The position numbers and the translations under genes were made by a program. Shown one piece after another: positions 35,578 through 45,141 of a stretch of 64,000 bases of DNA. Within the stretch, counting starts at the first letter, position 1. The number at the start of each line of letters is the position of its first letter. The notes beneath the pieces were generated by a model that made no database searches, was not told the origin of the DNA, and was given only the letters and a program-made list of their open reading frames with translations. Source of the DNA: Winogradskyella wandonensis (lineage in GTDB: Bacteria; Bacteroidota; Bacteroidia; Flavobacteriales; Flavobacteriaceae); contig NZ_SMGI01000001.1 of assembly GCF_004346845.1 (NCBI RefSeq), forward strand, positions 589,020 to 653,019, given 5' to 3'.

Positions 35578-37485
35578 ATGGCAGAAGTAATACCGCACAG
35601 TCTATTTACAGAATTTGATATCAACCTATTCAAATCAGGGAAGCATTACCGATTATACGAGAAATTTGGTTCTCACATCATGACTTTAAATGGTGTCGAG
35701 GGCACCTATTTTGCTGTTTGGGCGCCGAGTGCTAAATCTGTATCTGTCATAGGCGATTTTAACTTTTGGTTAGAAGGAGAGCACCAGCTTAATGTACGTT
35801 GGGATCAAAGTGGTATTTGGGAAGGCTTCATTCCAGGTGCTGGAAAAGGCAGCATTTATAAGTACAAGATACAAAGCCATCATAACGATATTAAAACCGA
35901 AAAGGCCGACCCATATGCCAGACGCTGTGAACATCCTCCAAAAACAGCATCAATCGTTTGGGATGACAACTACAAATGGAAAGACAATAATTGGATGAAG
36001 AAAAGAGCAAAGCATAACGCGCTAGATGCTCCTTTTTCGGTTTATGAAGTACATCTCGGTTCTTGGAAAAAACAAATTGAGGAAAACCGTTTTTTGTCTT
36101 ATGTAGAATTAGCGGACGATTTGGTTAATTATGTAAAGGAGATGAATTTTACACATGTAGAGTTAATGCCTATAATGGAGTATCCTTACGACCCATCTTG
36201 GGGTTATCAGCTTACAGGTTATTTTGCTCCAACATCGCGTTTTGGATATCCCGAAGAATTTAAATTACTTGTTGATAAATTACATCAAAACGATATAGGA
36301 ATTATTCTCGATTGGGTACCATCGCATTTTCCCGAAGATGCGCATGGCCTCGGTTTTTTTGATGGTTCCTGTTTGTACGAACATCCAGACAAGCGAAAAG
36401 GCTACCATCCAGACTGGAAGAGCTTAATCTTTAATTATGGTCGAAACGAGGTAAAATCGTTTTTAATAAGCAACGCTATTTTTTGGCTAGACCAATATCA
36501 TGCAGATGGATTGCGAGTTGATGCCGTGGCATCGATGTTATTTTTAGATTACAGTAGAGAAGATGGTGAGTGGGAACCAAACATGTTTGGTGGGCGTGAA
36601 AATTTAGAAGCCATCTCTTTTATGCGCGAAATGAATGAAGCGGTTTATGAAAGCTTTCCAGATGTACAAACCATTGCCGAAGAATCAACGTCTTTTCCAA
36701 TGGTATCAAAACCAACCTACATTGGCGGTTTAGGATTTGGTATGAAATGGATGATGGGATGGATGCACGATACGCTTCAGTATTTTGCTAAGGAACCAAT
36801 CTACAGAAAGCACCATCAGAACGACTTAACCTTTAGTATGACCTATGCGTTTACAGAAAATTTTATGCTACCACTAAGTCACGATGAGGTGGTTTACGGT
36901 AAGCATTCTATTTTAGGACGTATGCCAGGAGATGAGTGGCAGCGTTTTGCAAATTTGCGTTTGTTGTATAGTTATATGTTTACACATCCAGGAACAAATC
37001 TATTATTTCAAGGTGCAGAATTTGGACAGAGTGAAGAGTGGAATTTTCAGCAAAGCTTAGATTGGCATTTATTGCAATACGAACCGCACAAAGGCGTACA
37101 AGCTTTAATAAAAGACTTAAATACACTCTACAAAAAAGAACCAGCATTATTCGAGAAACAATTTTCTGCGGACGGTTTTGAATGGATAGACTACAATGAT
37201 TCTGAAAATTCTGTATTGGTTTACATCCGAAAAGGAAATGACACCAAAGACGATTTGGTCGTTGCCTGCAATATGACACCAGTTCCAAGAGAAAATTACA
37301 AAATGGGTGTATCACGAAAAGGAAAACTCAAAGAAGTTTTTAATAGTGACTTAAAAAAGTATTTTGGAAGTGGAGCCTACAAGAACAAAATGCAAACTAC
37401 AAAGGATGAAGCTTGGCAGTTTAGAGACCATTCCATCGACGTAGATATTCCACCTTTAGGAATGGTTGTTTTTAAATACGCTTAG
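35578..37485 (+). CDS. glgB: 1,4-alpha-glucan branching enzyme
   Basis: A 635-residue GH13_9 enzyme introducing alpha-1,6 branches. CBM48 at about 35-125 (YFAVWAPSAKSVSVIGDFNFW), barrel with GYQLTGYFAPTSRFG, nucleophile D315 in ADGLRVDAVASMLFLDYSR, acid/base E368 in IAEESTSFP, and LPLSHDEVVYGKHS. The N-terminal extra domain of long GlgB is missing, giving the short form. It follows maltokinase by 3 bases; about 190 bases without a visible terminator separate it from the GH31 gene. Confidence 0.95.
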   Translation: MAEVIPHSLFTEFDINLFKSGKHYRLYEKFGSHIMTLNGVEGTYFAVWAPSAKSVSVIGDFNFWLEGEHQLNVRWDQSGIWEGFIPGAGKGSIYKYKIQSHHNDIKTEKADPYARRCEHPPKTASIVWDDNYKWKDNNWMKKRAKHNALDAPFSVYEVHLGSWKKQIEENRFLSYVELADDLVNYVKEMNFTHVELMPIMEYPYDPSWGYQLTGYFAPTSRFGYPEEFKLLVDKLHQNDIGIILDWVPSHFPEDAHGLGFFDGSCLYEHPDKRKGYHPDWKSLIFNYGRNEVKSFLISNAIFWLDQYHADGLRVDAVASMLFLDYSREDGEWEPNMFGGRENLEAISFMREMNEAVYESFPDVQTIAEESTSFPMVSKPTYIGGLGFGMKWMMGWMHDTLQYFAKEPIYRKHHQNDLTFSMTYAFTENFMLPLSHDEVVYGKHSILGRMPGDEWQRFANLRLLYSYMFTHPGTNLLFQGAEFGQSEEWNFQQSLDWHLLQYEPHKGVQALIKDLNTLYKKEPALFEKQFSADGFEWIDYNDSENSVLVYIRKGNDTKDDLVVACNMTPVPRENYKMGVSRKGKLKEVFNSDLKKYFGSGAYKNKMQTTKDEAWQFRDHSIDVDIPPLGMVVFKYA

Positions 37486-37678
37486 TCACAAGTTTTAAGT
37501 AAACTTTATTTAGAACAACAAAAACCTTGCCTTTAGAGAGTACAAAACAGAGAGTTTAGTTTTGGAAGAGGCTCGCAATCGATGTAGTTAATAAACATCG
37601 TATAATTAGTGATTTCAAGTCTTTTATAAGTTGGTTTTTTTCCGTTTTTTTACGCACATTTTACATTAAAATCGTGCT
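37486..37678 (+). other. Gap between glgB and GH31
   Basis: 193 bases with no gene, terminator or exact promoter box that I can see; AT-rich with several T tracts near the end. Confidence 0.5.
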
Positions 37679-40081
37679 ATGATTGTAAATACCGAATTAG
37701 AGAATAAAGGAAACCAGTTTCCTTCAAAAATAATAGACTTTAAAAAGGATGTCGATAGACTTTATTTTTATACCAATAACGATGTCATCCTTCAACTAAC
37801 TGTTGTAAGAGACAGTGTTTTACGTTTCCGATACACAACAGTAGGCAACTTTGATAATGACTTTTCTTATGCCATTACAAAATATGCAAGTACTGGCTAT
37901 AACGAATTAAAGATTGAAGATGGTAAAGAAAAGTACAGTATTATTACCTCGAAACTTAGGTGCGAAATTTCTAAAGAGAGTCTTCGTGTAAGTATTTTTG
38001 ATGTAAAGGATAATACTCTAATTAACCAAGATGAAATTGGTTTTCATTGGGAAGAAAGTTACGAATACGGTGGCAACATTGTAAAAATGAGTAAGGTCTC
38101 CAATGAAGGCGAAAGCTATTACGGACTAGGAGATAAACCTAATCATTTAAACCTAAAGGGAAAGCGTTATACCAACTGGGTAACGGATTCTTATGCTTAT
38201 GGTAAAGACACCGACCCAATTTATAAATCCATTCCGTTTTATACAGGCTTACACCATGGTAAAGCTTATGGTGTCTTCTTTGATAATACATTTCAGAGTT
38301 TCTTTGACTTTGCAAACGAACGCCGAAACGTAACGAGTTTTTGGGCGCAAGGAGGCGAAATGAATTACTATTTTTTCTATGGCCCAAAAATGACAGATGT
38401 CGTAGAAAGTTATACGGATTTAACAGGAAAACCTCACCAATTACCGCCAATGTGGGCGTTGGGCTTTCATCAATGCAAGTGGAGTTATTATCCAGAAAGT
38501 AAAGTTAAAGAGATTACATCTACGTTTAGAAAGCTTCAAATACCATGTGATGCTATTTATTTAGATATCGATTATATGGATGGTTTTCGTTGCTTTACAT
38601 GGAATAAAGAGCATTTTCCTGACCCAAAACGTATGGTCAAGGAGCTAGAAGATGATGGCTTTAAAACTGTTGCTATAATTGATCCAGGAATCAAAATAGA
38701 TAAGCATTACTCTGTTTTTAAAGAAGGATTAGAAAAAGATTACTTCTGTAAACGAGCAGATGGTGCTTATATGAAAGGAAAAGTATGGCCAGGCGAATGT
38801 TATTTCCCAGATTTTACAAGACCAGAAGTAAGAGATTGGTGGTCAGGACTTTTTAAAGAACTTATTGAAGAGGTTGGTATTAAAGGTGTATGGAACGATA
38901 TGAATGAACCAGCCGTTATGGAAGTGCCAAACAAAACCTTTCCAGACGACGTTCGTCATGATTACGATGGAAATCCATGTAGTCATAGAAAAGCGCACAA
39001 TATATATGGGATGCAAATGGCTAGAGCGACTTATCATGGTCTTAAAAAATTCCGATATCCAAAGCGCCCTTTTGTAATAACAAGAGCAGCTTATTCTGGT
39101 ACTCAACGCTATACATCAACATGGACTGGAGATAATGTGGCAACATGGGAGCATCTTTGGATAGCTAATATTCAGGCACAACGCATGGCAATGTCTGGTT
39201 TTGGCTTTGCAGGTAGTGATATTGGCGGATTTGCCGAACAACCACAAGGCGAATTATTCACACGTTGGATTCAACTAGGAATTTTTCATCCATTTTTTAG
39301 AGTACATTCCTCAGGTGACCATGGTGATCAGGAACCTTGGGCATTTGATGAAGATGTAACAGATATCGTTCGTAAGTTTATAGAAATTAGATATCAACTC
39401 CTTCCGTATTTATATACAGCATTTTGGAACTATGTCGATCATGGTACACCTATGCTTAAATCGTTAGTCTTATACGACCAAGAAGATGTACAAACACATT
39501 ATAGAACAGATGAGTTTATTTTTGGTGAACACATTTTAGCTTGCCCTATTTTAGAACCAAATGCAAAAGGTCGCCGAATGTATTTACCAAGAGGTAGCTG
39601 GTATAATTACTGGACGGATGAGGTTGTAAAAGGCGGAAAAGAAATGTGGGTCGATGCCGATATTGATAGTATGCCTATTTTTGTGAAAGAAGGCGCTATA
39701 ATTCCTAAATATCCTATACAGCAGTATGTCGGAGAAAAGAAAATTACAGAAATAACGCTAGACGTCTACTACAAAGAAGGAAAGGAAAATAGTGAATTGT
39801 TCAGTGATGCTAATGATGGATATGATTATACCAAAGGACGTTATAGTCTTAGAAATTTTGCATTAACAGGTCGCAAGGATGAGCTGATAATTAATCAGTT
39901 TAAAGAAGGCAAATACATCACCGAGTATGCTTCATTTAAAATAAATATACACGGTTTACCTTTTGATATTAACGAAATCGAATTAGATAATCAGACGATT
40001 TCTCTGGAGCATATTAAGGTTAATGGCACGCATAGCATAGTTGTAGATAAGAATTTTTCAGAACTACATTTCAAAGCCTAG
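37679..40081 (+). CDS. Glycoside hydrolase family 31 alpha-glucosidase
   Basis: An 800-residue GH31 enzyme releasing glucose from alpha-glucoside ends. N-terminal beta domain (about 1-245) with SYYGLGDKPNHLNLKGKR, barrel from about 255, nucleophile D407 in GVWNDMNEPAVM, acid/base D485 in TSTWTGDNVATWEHL, GFAGSDIGGFAEQP and FHPFFRVHS, then C-terminal beta domains. No signal peptide is visible, so it is likely cytoplasmic and acts on internal alpha-glucans or maltodextrins. Its clustering with the glucan genes supports that role. Confidence 0.93.
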   Translation: MIVNTELENKGNQFPSKIIDFKKDVDRLYFYTNNDVILQLTVVRDSVLRFRYTTVGNFDNDFSYAITKYASTGYNELKIEDGKEKYSIITSKLRCEISKESLRVSIFDVKDNTLINQDEIGFHWEESYEYGGNIVKMSKVSNEGESYYGLGDKPNHLNLKGKRYTNWVTDSYAYGKDTDPIYKSIPFYTGLHHGKAYGVFFDNTFQSFFDFANERRNVTSFWAQGGEMNYYFFYGPKMTDVVESYTDLTGKPHQLPPMWALGFHQCKWSYYPESKVKEITSTFRKLQIPCDAIYLDIDYMDGFRCFTWNKEHFPDPKRMVKELEDDGFKTVAIIDPGIKIDKHYSVFKEGLEKDYFCKRADGAYMKGKVWPGECYFPDFTRPEVRDWWSGLFKELIEEVGIKGVWNDMNEPAVMEVPNKTFPDDVRHDYDGNPCSHRKAHNIYGMQMARATYHGLKKFRYPKRPFVITRAAYSGTQRYTSTWTGDNVATWEHLWIANIQAQRMAMSGFGFAGSDIGGFAEQPQGELFTRWIQLGIFHPFFRVHSSGDHGDQEPWAFDEDVTDIVRKFIEIRYQLLPYLYTAFWNYVDHGTPMLKSLVLYDQEDVQTHYRTDEFIFGEHILACPILEPNAKGRRMYLPRGSWYNYWTDEVVKGGKEMWVDADIDSMPIFVKEGAIIPKYPIQQYVGEKKITEITLDVYYKEGKENSELFSDANDGYDYTKGRYSLRNFALTGRKDELIINQFKEGKYITEYASFKINIHGLPFDINEIELDNQTISLEHIKVNGTHSIVVDKNFSELHFKA

Positions 40082-40166
40082 AATTTCAAACACTAATTCT
40101 TAATTTAATTAATTCTAAAGAACAAACCTTTTTTGTATTTTAGTATTTAATACAATTCCATCAACT

Positions 40167-40994
40167 ATGAATTTTAAAAAATCTATAGCCATAATAGGGC
40201 TACTTTTAGTCTTTATTTCTTGCGCAACGAATCCATTTACCGGAAAAAAAACAATGGCGTTTGTATCAAACGATCAGCTGTTTCCAGCTTCTTTTTCTCA
40301 GTATAACCAAGTTTTAAGTGAAAATAAAGTTGTTACTGGTACATCGGAGGCCGAGATGATTAGACGAGTTGGACAACGAATAGCAGTTGCCGCTGAGCGT
40401 TGGCTTAATGCTAACGGACATCAAGGTTATTTAAAAGATTACAAGTGGGAATACAAGCTCATTGAATCTGAGCAAGTTAACGCTTGGTGTATGCCAGGTG
40501 GGAAAATAGCATTTTATACAGGTATTTTACCTATAGCAGCTAACGAAACTGGTGTTGCAGCAATCATGGGGCACGAGGTAGCACACGCTTTGGCCAATCA
40601 TGGTCAGCAACGTATGAGTGCTGCGTATCTGCAACAAGGTTTAGCTTTGGCTGGCAATGTGGCATTTATGAACGATCCACAAAAGCAGCAAATATTTAAC
40701 CAATCTTTTGGTGTCGTATCAACTGTTGGTGGAATGTTACCATTTAGTCGTTCTCATGAAACCCAAGCTGATGAAATTGGCTTACGATTAATGGCTCTAG
40801 CTGGTTATAACCCAGATGAAGCTTCAGAATTATGGAAACGAATGAAGGCAAAGAGTGGAGGACAAGCACCACCTGAGTTTTTAAGCACGCATCCAAGCAA
40901 CGATACAAGAATTAATAATTTAAAAAAATGGGCTCCTGATGCTAAAGCAGAAGCAGCAAAATTTGGTGTTACAGAATTTAGACCAATTAATTAA
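40167..40994 (+). CDS. M48 family metallopeptidase lipoprotein
   Basis: A 275-residue periplasmic zinc peptidase, lipobox VFISC (Cys at 19). Active site HEVAH in AAIMGHEVAHALANHGQQR, third ligand in ETQADEIGLRLMALAGY, and VNAWCMPGGKIAFYTGIL before it are the M48 (HtpX/LoiP/BepA-like) signature. Proteins of this type clear damaged outer-membrane proteins. It lacks the TPR domain of BepA. Terminated by the hairpin at 41026. Confidence 0.92.
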   Translation: MNFKKSIAIIGLLLVFISCATNPFTGKKTMAFVSNDQLFPASFSQYNQVLSENKVVTGTSEAEMIRRVGQRIAVAAERWLNANGHQGYLKDYKWEYKLIESEQVNAWCMPGGKIAFYTGILPIAANETGVAAIMGHEVAHALANHGQQRMSAAYLQQGLALAGNVAFMNDPQKQQIFNQSFGVVSTVGGMLPFSRSHETQADEIGLRLMALAGYNPDEASELWKRMKAKSGGQAPPEFLSTHPSNDTRINNLKKWAPDAKAEAAKFGVTEFRPIN

Positions 40995-41025
40995 TATTAA
41001 GATTATAATTTATTGTTTACTTTAG

Positions 41026-41051
41026 AAGTCGCTCAAATGGGCGACTTTTTA
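41026..41051 (+). terminator. Terminator of the M48 gene
   Basis: 9-bp stem aagtcgctc/gggcgactt (41026-41034 and 41039-41047) with one G-U pair, AAAT loop and a T run. It lies 11 bases before the next start. Confidence 0.8.
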
Positions 41052-41062
41052 TTTTATAACCT

Positions 41063-42442
41063 ATGACTACATTTCAAAAAGGCAGTAAAAAACTAATTAA
41101 CGCTTGGGCTTTTTATGATTGGGCTAATTCAGTATACACGCTTACAATTGCATCTTCAATTTTCCCAATATTTTATTCAACATTATTTACAGATAAGAAC
41201 GAATTAGTAAGTGCTTTTGGTTTTGAAATGAAGCAGACGGTTCTTATTTCTGTAATAACAGCATTTACATTTTTGGTGGTTGCAGTGTCTTCTCCAATTC
41301 TTTCTGGAGTTGCAGATTATGTTGGTAACAAAAAGAGTTTTATGAAGTTCTTTTGTTATATGGGAGGACTTGGATGTATGGGATTGTACTGGTTTAATTT
41401 AGACCTAATCCATACGAGTCTATTATTTTACTTCATGGGGCTTTTAGGTTATTGGGGTAGTCTTGTATTTTATAATTCGTATTTACCAGATATCGCTTTC
41501 GAAGAACAACAAGATGCAGCAAGCGCCAAAGGTTTTTCTCTTGGGTATATAGGTAGTGTGTTACTGTTATTATTGAATTTGGGAATGGTTATGTTTCCAG
41601 AATATTTTGGTTTTGATGTTAGTATTTCAGAGGATATAGCCAAATCAGGTAACGAATTAGCTATTTCCGAAGCTACAGAAACTGCGAAAAATATAGCCGC
41701 TGTAAAAGCAATGAAAATATCTTTTATAACTGTGGGTCTTTGGTGGATAGGTTTTAGTCAATATACATTTTATGTTCTCCCTAAAGGTGTTTCGAGCGGC
41801 CATAAAGTCACTAAGGAAGTACTATTAAATGGATTTAGAGAGTTAAAAGCGGTTTGGCAAGATCTAAAAAGAAATTTAAGATTAAAAAGATATCTAAATG
41901 CCTTTTTTGTATTTAGTATGGCGGTACAAACCATTATGTTAATGGCCGTATATTTTGGTGAAAAAGAAATTTTGTGGGGTTCGGATAATGAGAAAACCGT
42001 AGGGCTTATAGTTAGCATTCTTGTTATTCAACTGGTAGCCATACTAGGTGCAATATTTACCTCTAGAGCATCTGCTAAATATGGTAATATTAAAACGCTA
42101 ATTGGTGTAAATACGATTTGGATGTTGGTATGTATTTATGCTTATTTTATGGAAACGCCAATGCAATTTTATATAGCAGCAGGTATAGTAGGTTTAGTAA
42201 TGGGAGGTGTACAGTCTTTAGGTCGCTCAACGTACTCCAAGTTTTTACCCGAAACAGAAGATACTACGTCCTATTTTAGTTTTTACGACGTCGCTGAAAA
42301 AATAGGAATTGTAATAGGAATGCTCATTTTTGCAATCGTCGACCAGATAAGTTCTATGAGATATGCTATTTTATTTTTATTTATGTTTTTTTTGGTAGGT
42401 ATCATAATGCTTTTTAGAGTGCCAGAAAATAAAACAAACTAA
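41063..42442 (+). CDS. MFS transporter, UMF1 / Atg22-like family
   Basis: A 459-residue membrane protein with about 12 predicted helices. NAWAFYDWANSVYTLTIASS at the N-terminus is the diagnostic motif of UMF1/Atg22-like permeases; SSPILSGVADYVGNKKSFMK is the MFS loop 2-3 signature; VGGVQSLGRSTYSKFLPE is seen in this subgroup in the second half. In eukaryotes Atg22 exports amino acids from vacuoles; the bacterial substrate is unproven. It is flanked by the M48 gene and a lipoprotein gene, with no obvious functional link. Confidence 0.9.
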   Translation: MTTFQKGSKKLINAWAFYDWANSVYTLTIASSIFPIFYSTLFTDKNELVSAFGFEMKQTVLISVITAFTFLVVAVSSPILSGVADYVGNKKSFMKFFCYMGGLGCMGLYWFNLDLIHTSLLFYFMGLLGYWGSLVFYNSYLPDIAFEEQQDAASAKGFSLGYIGSVLLLLLNLGMVMFPEYFGFDVSISEDIAKSGNELAISEATETAKNIAAVKAMKISFITVGLWWIGFSQYTFYVLPKGVSSGHKVTKEVLLNGFRELKAVWQDLKRNLRLKRYLNAFFVFSMAVQTIMLMAVYFGEKEILWGSDNEKTVGLIVSILVIQLVAILGAIFTSRASAKYGNIKTLIGVNTIWMLVCIYAYFMETPMQFYIAAGIVGLVMGGVQSLGRSTYSKFLPETEDTTSYFSFYDVAEKIGIVIGMLIFAIVDQISSMRYAILFLFMFFLVGIIMLFRVPENKTN

Positions 42443-42489
42443 TTTATGTTATGTTTGTACTAACCATTCAATATTCAATGTTTTAGATT

Positions 42490-43224
42490 ATGAAAAAAGT
42501 TTTAGCTCTATTTTGTGTATTTGTTCTATGTTCTGCGTTTCAGTGTGATGATGAGCCTTTGGAAGGTGAGTTTGTGACTGAAGACCAAGCCGCTTGCGTA
42601 TTGGCAACAGAGAACACGATTGAAGCTGCATTGGCTTTTTTAGGAGCAACAGAAGATAACTACACAGATATATGTAATACTTATAAAACGGTTATAGAAG
42701 CTCAAATTGCAGCTTGTGGTGATGATAATGGCGAATTACAAGCTTTAATAGACGAATTAGGAGATTGCACTCAGGAACAGAACGAAAATGATATTTTAGG
42801 GACATGGTTGTTAACAGCTTGGATTGGTGAGGAACCTGTTGATTTAAATAATGACGGTACCGGGAGCACTAATTTCTTAGAGGAAATGGATTGTTACAAT
42901 AACGAAACTCTAGTATTTAACGATGATGGTACTGGTGCATCAATTAGCACGTCTTATGCAGACATTGAAATATTTCTTGACCCAGACAATTCAGAAGAAT
43001 TTGATTTCACAGTAGATTGTATTCTTGAAAATGAAACGACTCAATTTACTTGGACTCAAGATGGAAATATCATTACAACTACAGATGTTTTTGGAACTTT
43101 CGATTGGACTTTGGAAGGCAATACTTTGTCAACCACTATTCCAGAAGGGTTTACTGTAATTAATACTGAAGATGCTACAGTTAATACAATACAGGACTTA
43201 ACATTTGTATATACTAAACAATAA
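42490..43224 (+). CDS. Exported lipocalin-like protein, probable lipoprotein
   Basis: A 244-residue protein with a signal sequence ending LCSAFQCDDE; Cys19 may be lipidated although Gln at -1 is atypical. Residues about 25-95 form an acidic helical segment with several cysteines (DICNTYKTVIEAQIAACGDD, ELGDCTQEQN). From about 100 a lipocalin-like beta domain follows (ILGTWLLTAWIGEEPVDLN, ETLVFNDDGTG, FDWTLEGNTLSTTIP), a common module in flavobacterial lipoproteins. Ligand and role are unknown. It has a strong terminator. Confidence 0.72.
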   Translation: MKKVLALFCVFVLCSAFQCDDEPLEGEFVTEDQAACVLATENTIEAALAFLGATEDNYTDICNTYKTVIEAQIAACGDDNGELQALIDELGDCTQEQNENDILGTWLLTAWIGEEPVDLNNDGTGSTNFLEEMDCYNNETLVFNDDGTGASISTSYADIEIFLDPDNSEEFDFTVDCILENETTQFTWTQDGNIITTTDVFGTFDWTLEGNTLSTTIPEGFTVINTEDATVNTIQDLTFVYTKQ

Positions 43225-43251
43225 AAAAAAGCCGCTAAAAGCGGCTTTTTT
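43225..43251. terminator. Bidirectional terminator
   Basis: 12-bp stem AAAAAAGCCGCT/AGCGGCTTTTTT (43225-43236 and 43240-43251) with an AAA loop; T runs on both strands. It serves the lipocalin-like gene and the convergent GIN-domain gene. Confidence 0.92.
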
Positions 43252-43269
43252 GTTTTATAAGCATAATTT

Positions 43270-44001
43270 CTAATTCTCAATACTACCAGAACCAACTACT
43301 TTAGTATCTGTACTAGTTGGATTTCCACGATATTCAATATCACCAGATCCAGCTACTCTCGCCTTAAGCTCACCAGAACAATTAATAGAAATGTCACCAG
43401 ATCCTGCAACAGAAGCATCAACATTTACAGATTCTAACTTAAACCCATGAAAATCGCCAGAACCAGCAACATTTGCTTTGAGATTTTTAGACCTACCTTT
43501 TAAAGTTAAATCACCAGAACCAGAAACACTAGCTTTTGTGTTTTCTGAGTTAATATTTAGTATTAAATCGCCAGAGCCAGCTACCGATGCTGAAAACTCA
43601 TCTGCATTAATAGTGCCTTCGTTCCAAACATCTCCAGAACCCGATAGCGAAACAGTAGTAATATCTCTATAAGGAACTGTAATCAATAAAGGTGTATTAT
43701 TACTAGGTTTAAGATTTTTTCCTTTTTGAACTTTGATAATCAAATTTCCGTTTTTTACTTCTGTGACAATATATTCTAATAAATTAGATTCGCCTTTTAT
43801 GGTTATTTTACCTTCCTCGCCTTCTACAAGCTTAAAATCCATAAAACCTGCACATTTAATACCGTCGTAGTCACTAGTTGTCCTTGTAATTGTGGTAACA
43901 TCTCCGTTACCTTTTACACCTTTTCCGCCCCACCATTGGGCATTAGAAGTTGTTAATGCACCTAATAAGATAAAACTGAAGATTAATTTTAATTGTTTCA
44001 T
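43270..44001 (-). CDS. Head GIN domain protein (DUF2807), exported
   Basis: A 243-residue protein, signal peptide about 1-22. From about 30 the sequence forms a GIN/DUF2807 beta-helix: residues 113-243 contain seven turns with the sequence GSGD or GSGS at roughly 18-20 residue intervals (SLSGSGDVW, SVAGSGDLI, NVAGSGDFH, RVAGSGDIE). Such repeats make a right-handed beta-helix exposed outside the inner membrane. It is the last gene of the ECF sigma operon. Function unproven; adhesin-like or envelope-sensing roles are inferred. Confidence 0.85.
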   Translation of the reverse strand: MKQLKLIFSFILLGALTTSNAQWWGGKGVKGNGDVTTITRTTSDYDGIKCAGFMDFKLVEGEEGKITIKGESNLLEYIVTEVKNGNLIIKVQKGKNLKPSNNTPLLITVPYRDITTVSLSGSGDVWNEGTINADEFSASVAGSGDLILNINSENTKASVSGSGDLTLKGRSKNLKANVAGSGDFHGFKLESVNVDASVAGSGDISINCSGELKARVAGSGDIEYRGNPTSTDTKVVGSGSIEN

Positions 44002-44049
44002 AATGTGTTGATTTAATAATTAGTACTATTCGATTTTTGATTGATTGTA

Positions 44050-45141
44050 TTATTGCTTTTTAAACGTTACGCTTCCAAATTCTGAATTTATTTTTAAAAC
44101 GTTTTGTGTACTGCTAGAACCATAATACCCTAAGTAATATTTGTCTGAGCTGTTTATTCTTTTTTTAATGAAGATAAAATCTTCAGTATTTTTTAAAGAA
44201 GCGTGCTCCAAATTAATATCAAAATTAAAATTGTAATCAGAGGCATAACCCAGCGTCATACTGGCATGCTCTCCATCTATTTCTACATTTTGGGCATTTG
44301 AGGCTATTTTTTCAATTTTTATAGTTCCAAAATCAGATTTTACAGAAGCGTTTTTATACACATTTCCTATGCGCAGGGTAAGGTGGTCTGCATTGCCCTT
44401 AATGTTATTTACATTATCTACTTTTAGTGAGTTAAAATCGCAATTATAAGTTACATTTTCAGCAACTTCAATATGTCCAGATGTGTGGTCGCTATTAATA
44501 ATAATGTTATTTGTTTTTGCAATGGTATAGCTACTAAAATCTGCATTTATGCGGCCACTTTTTATGTATTCAAAATAGCTGTCTTTGGTATGGTTAAAAT
44601 TAAGCTCGTTATCGTCTGCCATAAGCTCCCTGGTTGTGATTCTACCATGGTCACAGTTTATTTTTGCTCTTCCCTTTAATGTGTCTACGGTAACACTTCC
44701 AAAATCGTTACTAATATCTATACCGTTAGTGATTGGAAGTTTAATGACATAATTAATCTCTAGTTTAAGATTCATTTTTTTGCCCCAATTCCACCAGTTT
44801 GATGAATTTTTTTCAATTTTTGTGATTGCAGAAACCGTGGTGTTGCTTGAAGAAAAATCGACATCTATACGCTCTAAACGGTCTTCTACCTTGTCTGCGT
44901 CGTTGCCACTTACTCTAATTAAAATATCAAATTCTATAGTATTTTTATCCCAAGTAATAATATCGACATTCCCAAATTTATTACTCACTTTAAGCGTAGC
45001 ATTGTTGTCTACAACATACGATTTTTGAATTACGCGCTCTCTAGTTGTAATAGCCTCTTTAGTAGTGGTATTATTGGCAAATATTAATGTTGGTAATAAA
45101 AATAATATAATGCTTAGCTTATAAGGTAATTTCCGTTTCAT
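44050..45141 (-). CDS. Exported DUF4097-like beta-helix protein
   Basis: A 363-residue exported protein, signal peptide about 1-22 (LPTLIFA). The repetitive beta pattern LKVSNKFGNVDIITWDKNTI, ITNGIDISNDFGSVTVDTL, INCDHGRITTREL and KINSEFGSVTFKK marks a DUF4097-type parallel beta-helix, the same structural class as GIN proteins. The N-terminus overlaps the candidate anti-sigma gene by 23 bases, so it is translated with that gene. No catalytic motif is visible. It is third in the sigma operon. Confidence 0.78.
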   Translation of the reverse strand: MKRKLPYKLSIILFLLPTLIFANNTTTKEAITTRERVIQKSYVVDNNATLKVSNKFGNVDIITWDKNTIEFDILIRVSGNDADKVEDRLERIDVDFSSSNTTVSAITKIEKNSSNWWNWGKKMNLKLEINYVIKLPITNGIDISNDFGSVTVDTLKGRAKINCDHGRITTRELMADDNELNFNHTKDSYFEYIKSGRINADFSSYTIAKTNNIIINSDHTSGHIEVAENVTYNCDFNSLKVDNVNNIKGNADHLTLRIGNVYKNASVKSDFGTIKIEKIASNAQNVEIDGEHASMTLGYASDYNFNFDINLEHASLKNTEDFIFIKKRINSSDKYYLGYYGSSSTQNVLKINSEFGSVTFKKQ

